From NCBI RefSeq assembly GCF_932526225.1, contig NC_064038.1, positions 18,215,075 to 18,279,074 of the forward strand: 64,000 nucleotides of DNA, given 5' to 3'. Source of the stretch: Nematostella vectensis (lineage: Eukaryota > Cnidaria > Anthozoa > Actiniaria > Edwardsiidae). The position numbers and the translations under genes were made by a program. The stretch's first letter is position 1. Each line of letters starts with the position of its first letter. Below are positions 9,816-22,951 of this stretch, in pieces. The notes under the pieces were generated by a model that was not told the DNA's origin, made no database searches, and worked only from the letters and a program-made list of their open reading frames with translations.

Positions 9816-10245
9816 AGTTACCAAAGTACTCACAGGACTGTTATATAAAATCTATTTCTTACACAGTTCTGTCGTCTACGGCCATACCACTGAGAAAGCA
9901 CCGGTTCTCGTCCGATCACCGTAGTTAAGCTCAGTAGGGCACGGTTAGTACTTGGATGGGTGACCGCCTGGGAATACCGTGTGCTGTAGGCATTTCCTTT
10001 TTGTTATCGAGGTACTCACAGGACTGTTATATAATAGATAGATCTTAAACAGTTCTGTCGTCTACGACCATACCACTGAGAAAGCACCGGTTCTCGTCCG
10101 ATCACCGAATTTAAGCTCAGTACGGCGCGGTTAGTACTTGGATGGGTGACCGCCTGGGAATACCGTGTGCTGTAGGCATTTCCTTTTTGTCATCGAAGTA
10201 CTCACAGGACTGTTATATAATAGATAGATCTTACACAGTTCTATC

Positions 10246-10273
10246 GTCTACGGCCATACCACTTAGAAAGCAC

Positions 10274-10304
<31 letters not shown>

Positions 10305-10364
10305 AGTAGGGCGCGGTAAGTACTTGGATGGGTGACCGCTTCGGAATACCGTGTGCTGTAGGCA
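10246..10364 (+). rRNA. 5S rRNA class B, type copy (unit 56)
   Basis: Class B has four linked changes: G19 to T (breaks the 19-59 pair in helix II), T73 to A (the conserved GTTAGTAC becomes GTAAGTAC), C95 to T and G97 to C (box C and the base of helix IV). About 93 units are B by hand count, every third to fourth gene. Subtypes differ at bases 57-61: C59 to T, C59 to G, C57 to T plus C59 to T, or G61 to T. All 21 damaged TATA elements found in the window lie upstream of B copies. Downstream, one spacer type (TTACCAAAG) leads to class C and another (GAGGTACTGAC) to class D. This class may be pseudogenes or a specialised 5S variant; the sequence does not decide. Confidence 0.88.
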
Positions 10365-11017
10365 TTTCCTTTTTGTTATCGAGGTACTGACAGGACTGTT
10401 ATATAATAGATAGATGTTACACAGTTCTATCGTTTACGGCCATACCACTGAGAAAGCACAAGTTCTCGTCCGATCACAGAACTTAAAGTCAGTAGGGCAC
10501 GGTTAGTACTTGGACGGGTGACCGCCTGGGAATACCGTGTGCTGTAGGCATTTCCTTTTTGTTATCGAGGTACTCACAGGACTGTTATATAATAGATAGA
10601 TCTTAAACAGTTCTATCGTCTACGGCCATACCACTGAGAAAGCACCGGTTCTCGTCCGATCACTGAAGTTAAGCTCAGTAGGGCGCGGTTAGTACTTGGA
10701 TGGGTGACCGACTTAGAATACCGTGTGCTGTAGGCATTTCCTTTTTGTTTTCGAAGTACTAACAGGACTGTTATATAATAGATAGATCTTACACAGTTCT
10801 ATCGTCTACGGCCATACCACTGAGAAAGCACCAGTTCTCGTCCGATCACCGAAGTTAAGCTCAGTAGGGCGCGGTTAGTACTTGGATGGGTGACCGCCTG
10901 GGAATACCGTGTGCTGTAGGCATTTCCTTTTTGTCATCGAAGTACTCACAGGACTGTTATATAATATATATTTCTTACACAGTTCTGTCGTCTACGGCCA
11001 TACCACTGAGAAAGCAC

Positions 11018-11048
<31 letters not shown>

Positions 11049-11203
11049 AGTAGGGCGCGGTTAGTACTTGGATGGGTGACCGCCTGGGAATACCGTGTGC
11101 TGTAGGCATTTCCTTTTTGTCATCGAAGTACTCACAGGACTGTTAAATAATAGATAGATCTCACACAGTTCTATCGTCTACGGCCATACCACTTAGAAAG
11201 CAC

Positions 11204-11234
<31 letters not shown>

Positions 11235-11575
11235 AGTAGGGCGCGGTAAGTACTTGGATGGGTGACCGCTTCGGAATACCTTGTGCTGTAGACATTTCCT
11301 TTTTGTTACCAAAGTACTCACAGGACTGTTATATAAAATCTATTTCTTACACAGTTCTGTCGTCTACGGCCATACCACTGAGAAAGCACCGGTTCTCGTC
11401 CGATCACCGTAGTTAAGCTCAGTAGGGCACGGTTAGTACTTGGATGGGTGACCGCCTGGGAATACCGTGTGCTGTAGGCATTTCCTTTTTGTTATCGAGG
11501 AACTCACAGGACTGTTATATAATAGATAGATCTTAAACAGTTCTTTCGTCTACGACCATACCACTGAGAAAGCAC

Positions 11576-11606
<31 letters not shown>

Positions 11607-11761
11607 AGTAGGGCGCGGTTAGTACTTGGATGGGTGACCGCCTGGGAATACCGTGTGCTGTAGGCATTTCCTTTTTGTCATCGAAGTACTCACAGGACTG
11701 TTATATAATATATATTTCTTACACAGTTCTGTCGTCTACGGCCATACCACTGAGAAAGCAC

Positions 11762-11792
<31 letters not shown>

Positions 11793-11945
11793 ATTAGGGC
11801 GCGGTTAGTACTTGGATGGGTGACCGCCTGGGAATACCGTGTGCTGTAGGCATTTCCTTTTTGTCATCGAAGTACTCACAGGACTGTTATATAATAGATA
11901 GATCTTACACAGTTCTATCGTCTACAGCCATACCACTTAGAAAGC

Positions 11946-11978
<33 letters not shown>

Positions 11979-12105
11979 AGTAGGGCGCGGTAAGTACTTG
12001 GATGGGTGACCGCTTCGGAATACCGTGTGCTGTAGGCATTTCCTTTTAGTTACCAAAGTACTCACAGGACTGTTATATAAAATCTATTTCTTACACAGTT
12101 CTGTC

Positions 12106-12223
12106 GTCTACGGCCATACCACTGAGAAAGCACCGGTTCTAGTCCGATCACCGTAGTTAAGCTCAGTAGGGCACGGTTAGTAGTTGGATGGGTGACCGCC
12201 TGGGATACCGTGTGCTGTAGGCA
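12106..12223 (+). rRNA. 5S rRNA class C with one-base deletion (unit 66)
   Basis: One A of the GGGAATACC string near base 100 is missing (about 12205), making the unit 185 bp. It also has C36 to A in loop C and C78 to G at the end of loop E. These positions are highly conserved in 5S RNA, so this copy is probably a pseudogene. It is the only copy that shifts the 186-bp phase of the window. Confidence 0.88.
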
Positions 12224-12318
12224 TTTCCTTTTTGTTATCGAGGTACTCACAGGACTGTTATATAATAGATAGATCTTAAACAGTTCTGTCGTCTACGACC
12301 ATACCACTGAGAAAGCAC

Positions 12319-12349
<31 letters not shown>

Positions 12350-12504
12350 AGTAGGGCGCGGTTAGTACTTGGATGGGTGACCGCCTGGGAATACCGTGTG
12401 CTGTAGGCATTTCCTTTTTGTCATCGAAGTACTCACAGGACTGTTATATAATAGATAGATCTTACACAGTTCTATCGTCTACGGCCATACCACTTAGAAA
12501 GCAC

Positions 12505-12535
<31 letters not shown>

Positions 12536-12662
12536 AGTAGGGCGCGGTAAGTACTTGGATGGGTGACCGCTTCGGAATACCGTGTGCTGTAAGCATTTCC
12601 TTTTTGTTATCGAGGTACTGACAGGACTGTTATATAATAGATAGATGTTACACAGTTCTATC

Positions 12663-13062
12663 GTTTACGGCCATACCACTGAGAAAGCACCAGTTCTCGT
12701 CCGATCACAGAACTTAAAGTCAGTAGGGCACGGTTAGTACTTGGACGGGTGACCGCCTGGGAATACCGTGTGCTGTAGGCATTTCCTTTTTGTTATCGAG
12801 GTACTCACAGGACTGTTATATAATAGATAGATCTTAAACAGTTCTATCGTCTACGGCCATACCACTGAGAAAGCACCGGTTCTCGTCGGATCACCGAAGT
12901 TAAGCTCAGTAGGGCGCGGTTAGTACTTGGATGGGTGACCGCCTGGGAATACCGTGTGCTGTAGGCAATTCCTTTTTGTCATCGAAGTACTCACAGGACT
13001 GTTATATAATATATATTTCTTACACAGTTCTGTCGTCTACGGCCATACCACTGAGAAAGCAC

Positions 13063-13093
<31 letters not shown>

Positions 13094-13248
13094 AGTAGGG
13101 CGCGGTTAGTACTTGGATGGGTGACCGCCTGGGAATACCGTGTGCTGTAGGCATTTCCTTTTTGTCATCGAAGTACTCATAGGACTGTTAAATAATAGAT
13201 AGATCTCACACAGTTCTATCGTCTACGGCCATACCACTTAGAAAGCAC

Positions 13249-13279
<31 letters not shown>

Positions 13280-13620
13280 AGTAGGGCGCGGTAAGTACTT
13301 GGATGGGTGACCGCTTCGGAATACCGTGTGCTGTAGACATTTCCTTTTTGTTACCAAAGTACTCACAGGACTGTTATATAAAATCTATTTCTTACACAGT
13401 TCTGTCGTCTACGGCCATACCACTGAGAAAGCACCGGTTCTCGTCCGATCACCGTAGTTAAGCTCAGTAGGGCACGGTTAGTACTTGGATGGGTGACCGC
13501 CTGGGAATACCGTGTGCTGTAGGCATTTCCTTTTTGTTATCGAGGTACTCACAGGACTGTTATATAATAGATAGATCTTAAACAGTTCTTTCGTCTACGA
13601 CCATACCACTGAGAAAGCAC

Positions 13621-13651
<31 letters not shown>

Positions 13652-14178
13652 AGTAGGGCGCGGATAGTACTTGGATGGGTGACCGCCTGGGAATACCGTG
13701 TGCTGTAGGCATTTCCTTTTTGTCATCGAAGTACTCACAGGACTGTTATATAATAGATAGATCTTACACAGTTCTATCGTCTACGGCCATACCACTTAGA
13801 AAGCACCGGTTCTCGTCCGATCACCGAAGTTAAGCTGAGTAGGGCGCGGTAAGTACTTGGATGGGTGACCGCTTCGGAATACCGTGTGCTGTGGGCATTT
13901 TCTTTTTGTTACCAAAGTACTCACAGGACTGTTATATAAAATCTATTTCTTACACAGTTCTGTCGTCTACGGCCATACCACTGAGAAAGCACCGGTTCTC
14001 GTCCGATCACCGTAGTTAAGCTCAGTAGGGCACGGTTAGTACTTGGATGGATGACCGCCTGGGAATACCGTGTGCTGTAGGCATTTCCTTTTTGTTATCG
14101 AGGTACTCACAGGACTGTTATATAATAGATAGATCTTAAACAGTTCTGTCGTCTACGACCATACCACTGAGAAAGCAC

Positions 14179-14209
<31 letters not shown>

Positions 14210-14550
14210 AGTAGGGCGCGGTTAGTACTTGGATGGGTGACCGCCTGGGAATACCGTGTGCTGTAGGCATTTCCTTTTTGTCATCGAAGTACTCACAGGA
14301 CTGTTATATAATAGATAGATTTTACACAGTTCTATCGTCTACGGCCATACCACTTAGAAAGCACCGGTTCTCATCCGATCACCGAAGTTAAGTTTAGTAG
14401 GGCGCGGTAAGTACTTGGATGGGTGACCGCTTCGGAATACCGTGTGCTGTAGGCATTTTCTTTTTGTTACCAAAGTACTCACAGGACTGTTATATAAAAT
14501 CTATTTCTTACACAGTTCTGTCGTCTACGGCCATACCACTGAGAAAGCAC

Positions 14551-14581
<31 letters not shown>

Positions 14582-14736
14582 AGTAGGGCACGGTTAGTAC
14601 TTGGATGGGTGACCGCCTGGGAATACCGTGTGCTGTAGGCATTTCCTTTTTGTTATCGAGGTACTCACAGGACTGTTATATAATAGATAGATCTTAAACA
14701 GTTCTGTCGTCTACGACCATACCACTGAGAAAGCAC

Positions 14737-14767
<31 letters not shown>

Positions 14768-15108
14768 AGTAGGGCGCGGTTAGTACTTGGATAGGTGACC
14801 GCCTGGGAATACCGTGTGCTGTAGGCATTTCCTTTTTGTCATCGAAGTACTCACAGGACTGTTATATAATAGATAGATCTTACACAGTTCTATCGTCTAC
14901 GGCCATACCACTTAGAAAGCACCGGTTCTCGTCCGATCACCGAAGTTAAGCTTAGTAGGGCGCGGTAAGTACTTGGATGGGTGACCGCTTCGGAATACCG
15001 TGTGCTGTAGGCATTTCCTTTTCGTTACCAAAGTACTCACAGGACTGTTATATAAAATCTATTTCTTACACAGTTCTGTCGTCTACGGCCATACCACTGA
15101 GAAAGCAC

Positions 15109-15139
<31 letters not shown>

Positions 15140-15666
15140 AGTAGGGCGTGGTTAGTACTTGGATGGGTGACCGCCTGGGAATACCGTGTGCTGTAGGCAT
15201 TTCCTTTTTGTCATCGAAGTACTCACAGGACTGTTATATAATAGATAGATCTTACACAGTTCTATCGTCTACGGCCATACCACTTAGAAAGCACCGGTTC
15301 TCGTCCGATCACCGAAGTTAAGCTGAGTAGGGCGCGGTAAGTACTTGGATGGGTGACCGCTTCGGAATACCGTGTGCTGTGGGCATTTTCTTTTTGTTAC
15401 CAAAGTACTCACAGGACTGTTATATAAAATCTATTTCTTACACAGTTCTGTCGTCTACGGCCATACCACTGAGAAAGCACCGGTTCTCGTCCGATCACCG
15501 TAGTTAAGCTCAGTAGGGCACGGTTAGTACTTGGATGGGTGACCGCCTGGGAATACCGTGTGCTGTAGGCATTTCCTTTTTGTTATCGAGGTACTCACAG
15601 GACTGTTATATAATAGATAGATCTTAAACAGTTCTGTCGTCTACGACCATACCACTGAGAAAGCAC

Positions 15667-15697
<31 letters not shown>

Positions 15698-16038
15698 AGT
15701 AGGGCGCGGTTAGTACTTGGATGGGTGACCGCCTGGGAATACCGTGTGCTGTAGGCATTTCCTTTTTGTCATCGAAGTACTCACAGGACTGTTATATAAT
15801 AGATAGATTTTACACAGTTCTATCGTCTACGGCCATACCACTTAGAAAGCACCGGTTCTCGTCCGATCACCGAAGTTAAGCTTAGTAGGGCGCGGTAAGT
15901 ACTTGGATGGGTGACCGCTTCGGAATACCGTGTGCTGTAGGCATTTCCTTTTTGTTACCAAAGTACTCACAGGACTGTTATATAAAATCTATTTCTTACA
16001 CAGTTCTGTCGTCTACGGCCATACCACTGAGAAAGCAC

Positions 16039-16069
<31 letters not shown>

Positions 16070-16224
16070 AGTAGGGCACGGTTAGTACTTGGATGGGTGA
16101 CCGCCTGGGAATACCGTGTGCTGTAGGCATTTCCTTTTTGTTATCGAGGTACTCACAGGACTGTTATATAATAGATAGATCTTAAACAGTTCTGTCGTCT
16201 ACGACCATACCACTGAGAAAGCAC

Positions 16225-16255
<31 letters not shown>

Positions 16256-16596
16256 AGTAGGGCGCGGTTAGTACTTGGATGGGTGACCGCCTGGGAATAC
16301 CGTGTGCTGTAGGCATTTCCTTTTTGTCATCGAAGTACTCACAGGACTGTTATATAATAGATAGATCTTACACAGTTCTATCGTCTACGGCCATACCACT
16401 TAGAAAGCACCGGTTCTCGTCCGATCACCGAAGTTAAGCTTAGTAGGGCACGGTAAGTACTTGGATGGGTGACCGCTTCGGAATACCGTGTGCTGTAGGC
16501 ATTTCCTTTTTGTTACCAAAGTACTCACAGGACTGTTATATAAAATCTATTTCTTACATAGTTCTGTCGTCTACGGCCATACCACTGAGAAAGCAC

Positions 16597-16627
<31 letters not shown>

Positions 16628-16782
16628 AGTAGGGCACGGTTAGTACTTGGATGGGTGACCGCCTGGGAATACCGTGTGCTGTAGGCATTTCCTTTTTGTT
16701 ATCGAGGTACTCACAGGACTGTTATATAATAGATAGATCTTAAACAGTTCTGTCGTCTACGACCATACCACTGAGAAAGCAC

Positions 16783-16813
<31 letters not shown>

Positions 16814-16968
16814 AGTAGGGCGCGGTTAGTACTTGGATGGGTGACCGCCTGGGAATACCGTGTGCTGTAGGCATTTCCTTTTTGTCATCGAAGTACTCAC
16901 AGGACTGTTAGATAATAGATAGATCTTACACAGTTCTATCGTCTACGGCCATACCACTTAGAAAGCAC

Positions 16969-16999
<31 letters not shown>

Positions 17000-17126
17000 A
17001 TTAGGGCGCGGTAAGTACTTGGATGGGTGACCGCTTCGGAATACCGTGTGCTGTAGGAATTTCCTTTTTGTTATCGAGGTACTGACAGGACTGTTATATA
17101 ATAGATAGATGTTACACAGTTCTATC
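12663..17126 (+). rRNA. 5S block, units 69-92
   Basis: Twenty-four genes: D, E, F, then a long C-A-B run. Units 76-83 match units 14-21 at 62 units' distance, including the private GATGGATG change of units 14 and 76. Units 82-92 match units 26-36, so parts of this block are older copies of the 2-6.7 kb block. The start of the 18-unit tandem duplication lies inside unit 82. Confidence 0.93.
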
Positions 17127-17526
17127 GTTTACGGCCATACCACTGAGAAAGCACCAGTTCTCGTCCGATCACAGAACTTAAAGTCAGTAGGGCACGGTTA
17201 GTACTTGGACGGGTGACCGCCTGGGAATACCGTGTGCTGTAGGCATTTCCTTTTTGTTATCGATGTACTCACAGGACTGTTATATAATAGATAGATCTTA
17301 AACAGTTCTATCGTCTACGGCCATACCACTGAGAAAGCACCGGTTCTCGTTCGATCACCGAAGTTAAGCTCAGTAGGGCGCTGTTAGTACTTGGATGGGT
17401 GACCGCCTGGGAATACCGTGTGCTGTAGGCATTTCCTTTTTGTCATCGAAGTACTCACAGGACTGTTATATAATATATATTTCTTACACAGTTCTGTCGT
17501 CTACGGCCATACCACTGAGAAAGCAC

Positions 17527-17557
<31 letters not shown>

Positions 17558-17712
17558 AGTAGGGCGCGGTTAGTACTTGGATGGGTGACCGCCTGGGAAT
17601 ACCGTGTGCTGTAGGCATTTCCTTTTTGTCATCGAAGTACTCACAGGACTGTTATATAATAGATAGATCTTACACAGTTCTATCGTCTACGGCCATACCA
17701 CTTAGAAAGCAC

Positions 17713-17743
<31 letters not shown>

Positions 17744-18270
17744 AGTAGGGCGCGGTAAGTACTTGGATGGGTGACCGCTTCGGAATACCGTGTGCTGTAG
17801 GCATTTCCTTTTTGTTACCAAAGTACTCACAGGACTGTTATATAAAATCTATTTCTTACACAGTTCTGTCGTCTACGGCCATACCACTGAGAAAGCACCG
17901 GTTCTCGTCCTATCACCGTAGTTAAGCTCAGTAGGGCACGGTTAGTACTTGGATGGGTGACGGCCTGGGAATACCGTGTGCTGTAGGCATTTCCTTTTTG
18001 TTATCGAGGTACTCATAGGACTGTTATATAATAGATAGATTTTAAACAGTTCTGTCGTCTACGACCATACCACTGAGAAAGCACCGGTTCTCGTCCGATC
18101 ACCGTAGTTAAGCTCAGTAGGGCGCGGTTAGTACTTGGATGGGTGACCGCCTGGGAATACCGTGTGCTATAGGCATTTCCTTTTTGTCATCGAAGTACTC
18201 ACAGGACTGTTATATAATAGATAGATCTTACACAGTTCTATCGTCTACGGCCATACCACTTAGAAAGCAC

Positions 18271-18301
<31 letters not shown>

Positions 18302-19014
18302 AGTAGGGCGCGGTAAGTACTTGGATGAGTGACCGCTTCGGAATACCGTGTGCTGTAGGCATTTCCTTTTTGTTACCAAAGTACTCACAGGACTGTCATA
18401 TAAAATCTATTTCTTACACAGTTCTGTCGTCTACGGCCATACCACTGAGAAAGCACCTGTTCTCGTCCGATCACCGAAGTTAAGCTCAGTAGGGCGTGGT
18501 TAGTACTTGGATGGGTGACCGCCTGGGAATACCGTGTGCTGTAGGCATTTCCTTTTTGTCATCGAAGTACTCACAGGACTGTTATATAATAGATAGATCT
18601 TACACAGTTCTATCGTCTACGGCCATACCACTTAGAAAGCACCGGTTCTCGTCCGATCACCGAAGTTAAGCTGAGTAGGGCGCGGTAAGTACTTGGATGG
18701 GTGACCGCTTCGGAATACCGTGTGCTGTGGGCATTTTCTTTTTGTTACCAAAGTACTCACAGGACTGTTATATAAAATCTATTTCTTACACAGTTCTGTC
18801 GTCTACGGCCATACCACTGAGAAAGCACCGGTTCTCGTCCGATCACCGTAGTTAAGCTCAGTAGGGCACGGTTAGTACTTGGATGGGTGACCGCCTGGGA
18901 ATACCGTGTGCTGTAGGCATTTCCTTTTTGTTATCGAGGTACTCACAGGACTGTTATATAATAGATAGATCTTAAACAGTTCTGTCGTCTACGACCATAC
19001 CACTGAGAAAGCAC

Positions 19015-19045
<31 letters not shown>

Positions 19046-19386
19046 AGTAGGGCGCGGTTAGTACTTGGATGGGTGACCGCCTGGGAATACCGTGTGCTGT
19101 AGGCATTTCCTTTTTGTCATCGAAGTACTCACAGGACTGTTATATAATAGATAGATTTTACACAGTTCTATCGTCTACGGCCATACCACTTAGAAAGCAC
19201 CGGTTCTCGTCCGATCACCGAAGTTAAGCTTAGTAGGGCGCGGTAAGTACTTGGATGGGTGACCGCTTCGGAATACCGTGTGCTGTAGGCATTTCCTTTT
19301 TGTTACCAAAGTACTCACAGGACTGTTATATAAAATCTATTTCTTACACAGTTCTGTCGTCTACGGCCATACCACTGAGAAAGCAC

Positions 19387-19417
<31 letters not shown>

Positions 19418-19572
19418 AGTAGGGCACGGTTAGTACTTGGATGGGTGACCGCCTGGGAATACCGTGTGCTGTAGGCATTTCCTTTTTGTTATCGAGGTAC
19501 TCACAGGACTGTTATATAATAGATAGATCTTAAACAGTTCTGTCGTCTACGACCATACCACTGAGAAAGCAC

Positions 19573-19603
<31 letters not shown>

Positions 19604-19944
19604 AGTAGGGCGCGGTTAGTACTTGGATGGGTGACCGCCTGGGAATACCGTGTGCTGTAGGCATTTCCTTTTTGTCATCGAAGTACTCACAGGACTGTTA
19701 TATAATAGATAGATCTTACACAGTTCTATCGTCTACGGCCATACCACTTAGAAAGCACCGGTTCTCGTCCGATCACCGAAGTTAAGCTTAGTAGGGCGCG
19801 GTAAGTACTTGGATGGGTGACCGCTTCGGAATACCGTGTGCTGTAGGCATTTCCTTTTTGTTACCAAAGTACTCACAGGACTGTTATATAAAATCTATTT
19901 CTTACATAGTTCTGTCGTCTACGGCCATACCACTGAGAAAGCAC

Positions 19945-19975
<31 letters not shown>

Positions 19976-20130
19976 AGTAGGGCACGGTTAGTACTTGGAT
20001 GGGTGACCGCCTGGGAATACCGTGTGCTGTAGGCATTTCCTTTTTGTTATCGAGGTACTCACAGGACTGTTATATAATAGATAGATCTTAAACAGTTCTG
20101 TCGTCTACGACCATACCACTGAGAAAGCAC

Positions 20131-20161
<31 letters not shown>

Positions 20162-20316
20162 AGTAGGGCGCGGTTAGTACTTGGATGGGTGACCGCCTGG
20201 GAATACCGTGTGCTGTAGGCATTTCCTTTTTGTCATCGAAGTACTCACAGGACTGTTAGATAATAGATAGATCTTACACAGTTCTATCGTCTACGGCCAT
20301 ACCACTTAGAAAGCAC

Positions 20317-20347
<31 letters not shown>

Positions 20348-20874
20348 ATTAGGGCGCGGTAAGTACTTGGATGGGTGACCGCTTCGGAATACCGTGTGCT
20401 GTAGGAATTTCCTTTTTGTTATCGAGGTACTGACAGGACTGTTATATAATAGATAGATGTTACACAGTTCTATCGTTTACGGCCATACCACTGAGAAAGC
20501 ACCAGTTCTCGTCCGATCACAGAACTTAAAGTCAGTAGGGCACGGTTAGTACTTGGACGGGTGACCGCCTGGGAATACCGTGTGCTGTAGGCATTTCCTT
20601 TTTGTTATCGATGTACTCACAGGACTGTTATATAATAGATAGATCTTAAACAGTTCTATCGTCTACGGCCATACCACTGAGAAAGCACCGGTTCTCGTTC
20701 GATCACCGAAGTTAAGCTCAGTAGGGCGCTGTTAGTACTTGGATGGGTGACCGCCTGGGAATACCGTGTGCTGTAGGCATTTCCTTTTTGTCATCGAAGT
20801 ACTCACAGGACTGTTATATAATATATATTTCTTACACAGTTCTGTCGTCTACGGCCATACCACTGAGAAAGCAC

Positions 20875-20905
<31 letters not shown>

Positions 20906-21060
20906 AGTAGGGCGCGGTTAGTACTTGGATGGGTGACCGCCTGGGAATACCGTGTGCTGTAGGCATTTCCTTTTTGTCATCGAAGTACTCACAGGACTGT
21001 TATATAATAGATAGATCTTACACAGTTCTATCGTCTACGGCCATACCACTTAGAAAGCAC

Positions 21061-21091
<31 letters not shown>

Positions 21092-21618
21092 AGTAGGGCG
21101 CGGTAAGTACTTGGATGGGTGACCGCTTCGGAATACCGTGTGCTGTAGGCATTTCCTTTTTGTTACCAAAGTACTCACAGGACTGTTATATAAAATCTAT
21201 TTCTTACACAGTTCTGTCGTCTACGGCCATACCACTGAGAAAGCACCGGTTCTCGTCCTATCACCGTAGTTAAGCTCAGTAGGGCACGGTTAGTACTTGG
21301 ATGGGTGACGGCCTGGGAATACCGTGTGCTGTAGGCATTTCCTTTTTGTTATCGAGGTACTCATAGGACTGTTATATAATAGATAGATTTTAAACAGTTC
21401 TGTCGTCTACGACCATACCACTGAGAAAGCACCGGTTCTCGTCCGATCACCGTAGTTAAGCTCAGTAGGGCGCGGTTAGTACTTGGATGGGTGACCGCCT
21501 GGGAATACCGTGTGCTATAGGCATTTCCTTTTTGTCATCGAAGTACTCACAGGACTGTTATATAATAGATAGATCTTACACAGTTCTATCGTCTACGGCC
21601 ATACCACTTAGAAAGCAC

Positions 21619-21649
<31 letters not shown>

Positions 21650-21843
21650 AGTAGGGCGCGGTAAGTACTTGGATGAGTGACCGCTTCGGAATACCGTGTG
21701 CTGTAGGCATTTCCTTTTTGTTACCAAAGTACTCACAGGACTGTCATATAAAATCTATTTCTTACACAGTTCTGTCGTCTACGGCCATACCACTGAGAAA
21801 GCACCTGTTCTCGTCCGATCACCGAAGTTAAGCTCAGTAGGGC
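15115..21843 (+). repeat. Direct tandem duplication of 3,348 bp (18 units)
   Basis: Units 82-99 recur as 100-117. Shared markers: TTACATAG (about 16555/19903), GTTCGATC (about 17350/20698), CCTATCACC and TGTCATATAAAA (about 18394/21742). The repeat boundaries fall inside units 82, 100 and 118, between bases 35 and 68 of the gene. One difference was seen (GGGCACGG at about 16450 against GGGCGCGG). Confidence 0.9.
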
Positions 21844-21990
21844 GCGGTTAGTACTTGGATGGGTGACCGCTTCGGAATACCGTGTGCTGTAGGCATTTCC
21901 TTTTTGTCATCGAAGTACTCACAGGACTGTTATATAATAGATAGATCTTACACAGTTCTATCGTCTACGGCCATACCACTGAGAAAGCAC

Positions 21991-22021
<31 letters not shown>

Positions 22022-22176
22022 AGTAGGGCGCGGTAAGTACTTGGATGGGTGACCGCCTGGGAATACCGTGTGCTGTAGGCATTTCCTTTTTGTTACCAAA
22101 GTACTCACAGGACTGTTATATAAAATCTATTTCTTACACAGTTCTGTCGTCTACGGCCATACCACTGAGAAAGCAC

Positions 22177-22207
<31 letters not shown>

Positions 22208-22360
22208 AGTAGGGCGCGGTTAGTACTTGGATGGGTGACCGCTTCGGAATACCGTGTGCTGTAGGCATTTCCTTTTTGTCATCGAAGTACTCACAGGACT
22301 GTTATATAATAGATAGATCTTACACAGTTCTATCGTCTACGGCCATACCACTTAGAAAGC

Positions 22361-22393
<33 letters not shown>

Positions 22394-22706
22394 AGTAGGG
22401 CGCGGTAAGTACTTGGATGGGTGACCGCTTCGGAATACCGTGTGCTGTACGCATTTCCTTTTAGTTACCAAAGTACTCACAGGACTGTTATATAAAATCT
22501 ATTTCTTACACAGTTCTGTCGTCTACGGCCATACCACTGAGAAAGCACCGGTTCTCGTCCGATCACCGTAGTTAAGCTCAGTAGGGCACGGTTAGTACTT
22601 GGATGGGTGACCGCCTGGGAATACCGTGTGCTGTAGGCATTTCCTTTTTGTTATCGAGGTACTCACAGGACTGTTATATAATAGATAGATCTTAAACAGT
22701 TCTGTC
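17127..22706 (+). rRNA. 5S block, units 93-122
   Basis: Thirty genes. Units 93-99 (D, E, F, B, C, A, B) recur as 111-117 in the 18-unit duplication. Units 118-120 are shuffled copies, then unit 121 is a B with TTTT terminator and unit 122 a C. Private markers shared by both copies include GTTCGATC in E (units 94, 112), CCTATCACC in C (97, 115) and GATGAGTG in B (99, 117). Confidence 0.93.
21777..22333 (+). rRNA. Three reshuffled 5S genes (units 118-120) and the spacers between them
   Basis: Unit 118 (21777-21895) has a reference body with B-type box C (GCTTCGG) and intact T73. Unit 119 (21963-22081) has B-type A73 but reference box C. Unit 120 (22149-22267) again has T73 with B-type box C. 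The four changes that are linked in class B are here separated, so conversion tracts or crossovers must have ended between bases 73 and 95. The cluster sits directly after the end of the 18-unit duplication. Confidence 0.88.
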
Positions 22707-22734
22707 CTCTACGACCATACCACTGAGAAAGCAC

Positions 22735-22765
<31 letters not shown>

Positions 22766-22825
22766 AGTAGGGCGCGGTTAGTACTTGGATGGGTGACCGC
22801 CTGGGAATACCGTGTGCTGTAGGCA
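22707..22825 (+). rRNA. 5S rRNA class A with changed first base (unit 123; copy at unit 162)
   Basis: The first base of the gene is C instead of G, which breaks the terminal G1-C118 pair, in addition to the A8 change. Pol III prefers a purine start, so the start site or yield may change. The identical gene is found at 29961-30079, one duplication length away. The spacer and terminator are normal. Confidence 0.85.
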
Positions 22826-22920
22826 TTTCCTTTTTGTCATCGAAGTACTCACAGGACTGTTATATAATAGATAGATCTTACACAGTTCTATCGTCTACGG
22901 CCATACCACTTAGAAAGCAC

Positions 22921-22951
<31 letters not shown>

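Larger units (their letters stand above)
6712..12662 (+). rRNA. 5S block, units 37-68, mixed modules
   Basis: Thirty-two genes. It starts with a chimeric D (unit 37) and then runs B, C, A, B, C, A, B, followed by three modules starting with D at units 45, 57 and (next block) 69. Unit 43 (7828-7946) reads TTTGCG where others have TTCTCG in loop C. Unit 49 (8944) and unit 50 (9130) are recombinants of B with F and of F spacer with C. Units 53 and 65 are B copies with a damaged helix I or helix III and a TTTT terminator. Unit 66 has the array's only phase-changing deletion. Confidence 0.93.

Noticed and set aside
12062-12250. A 62-codon open frame on the minus strand
   Set aside because: It is antisense to 5S unit 66 and its flanking spacers. 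It has no protein features, and the same frame is closed in most other units. It is a chance product of the repeat.
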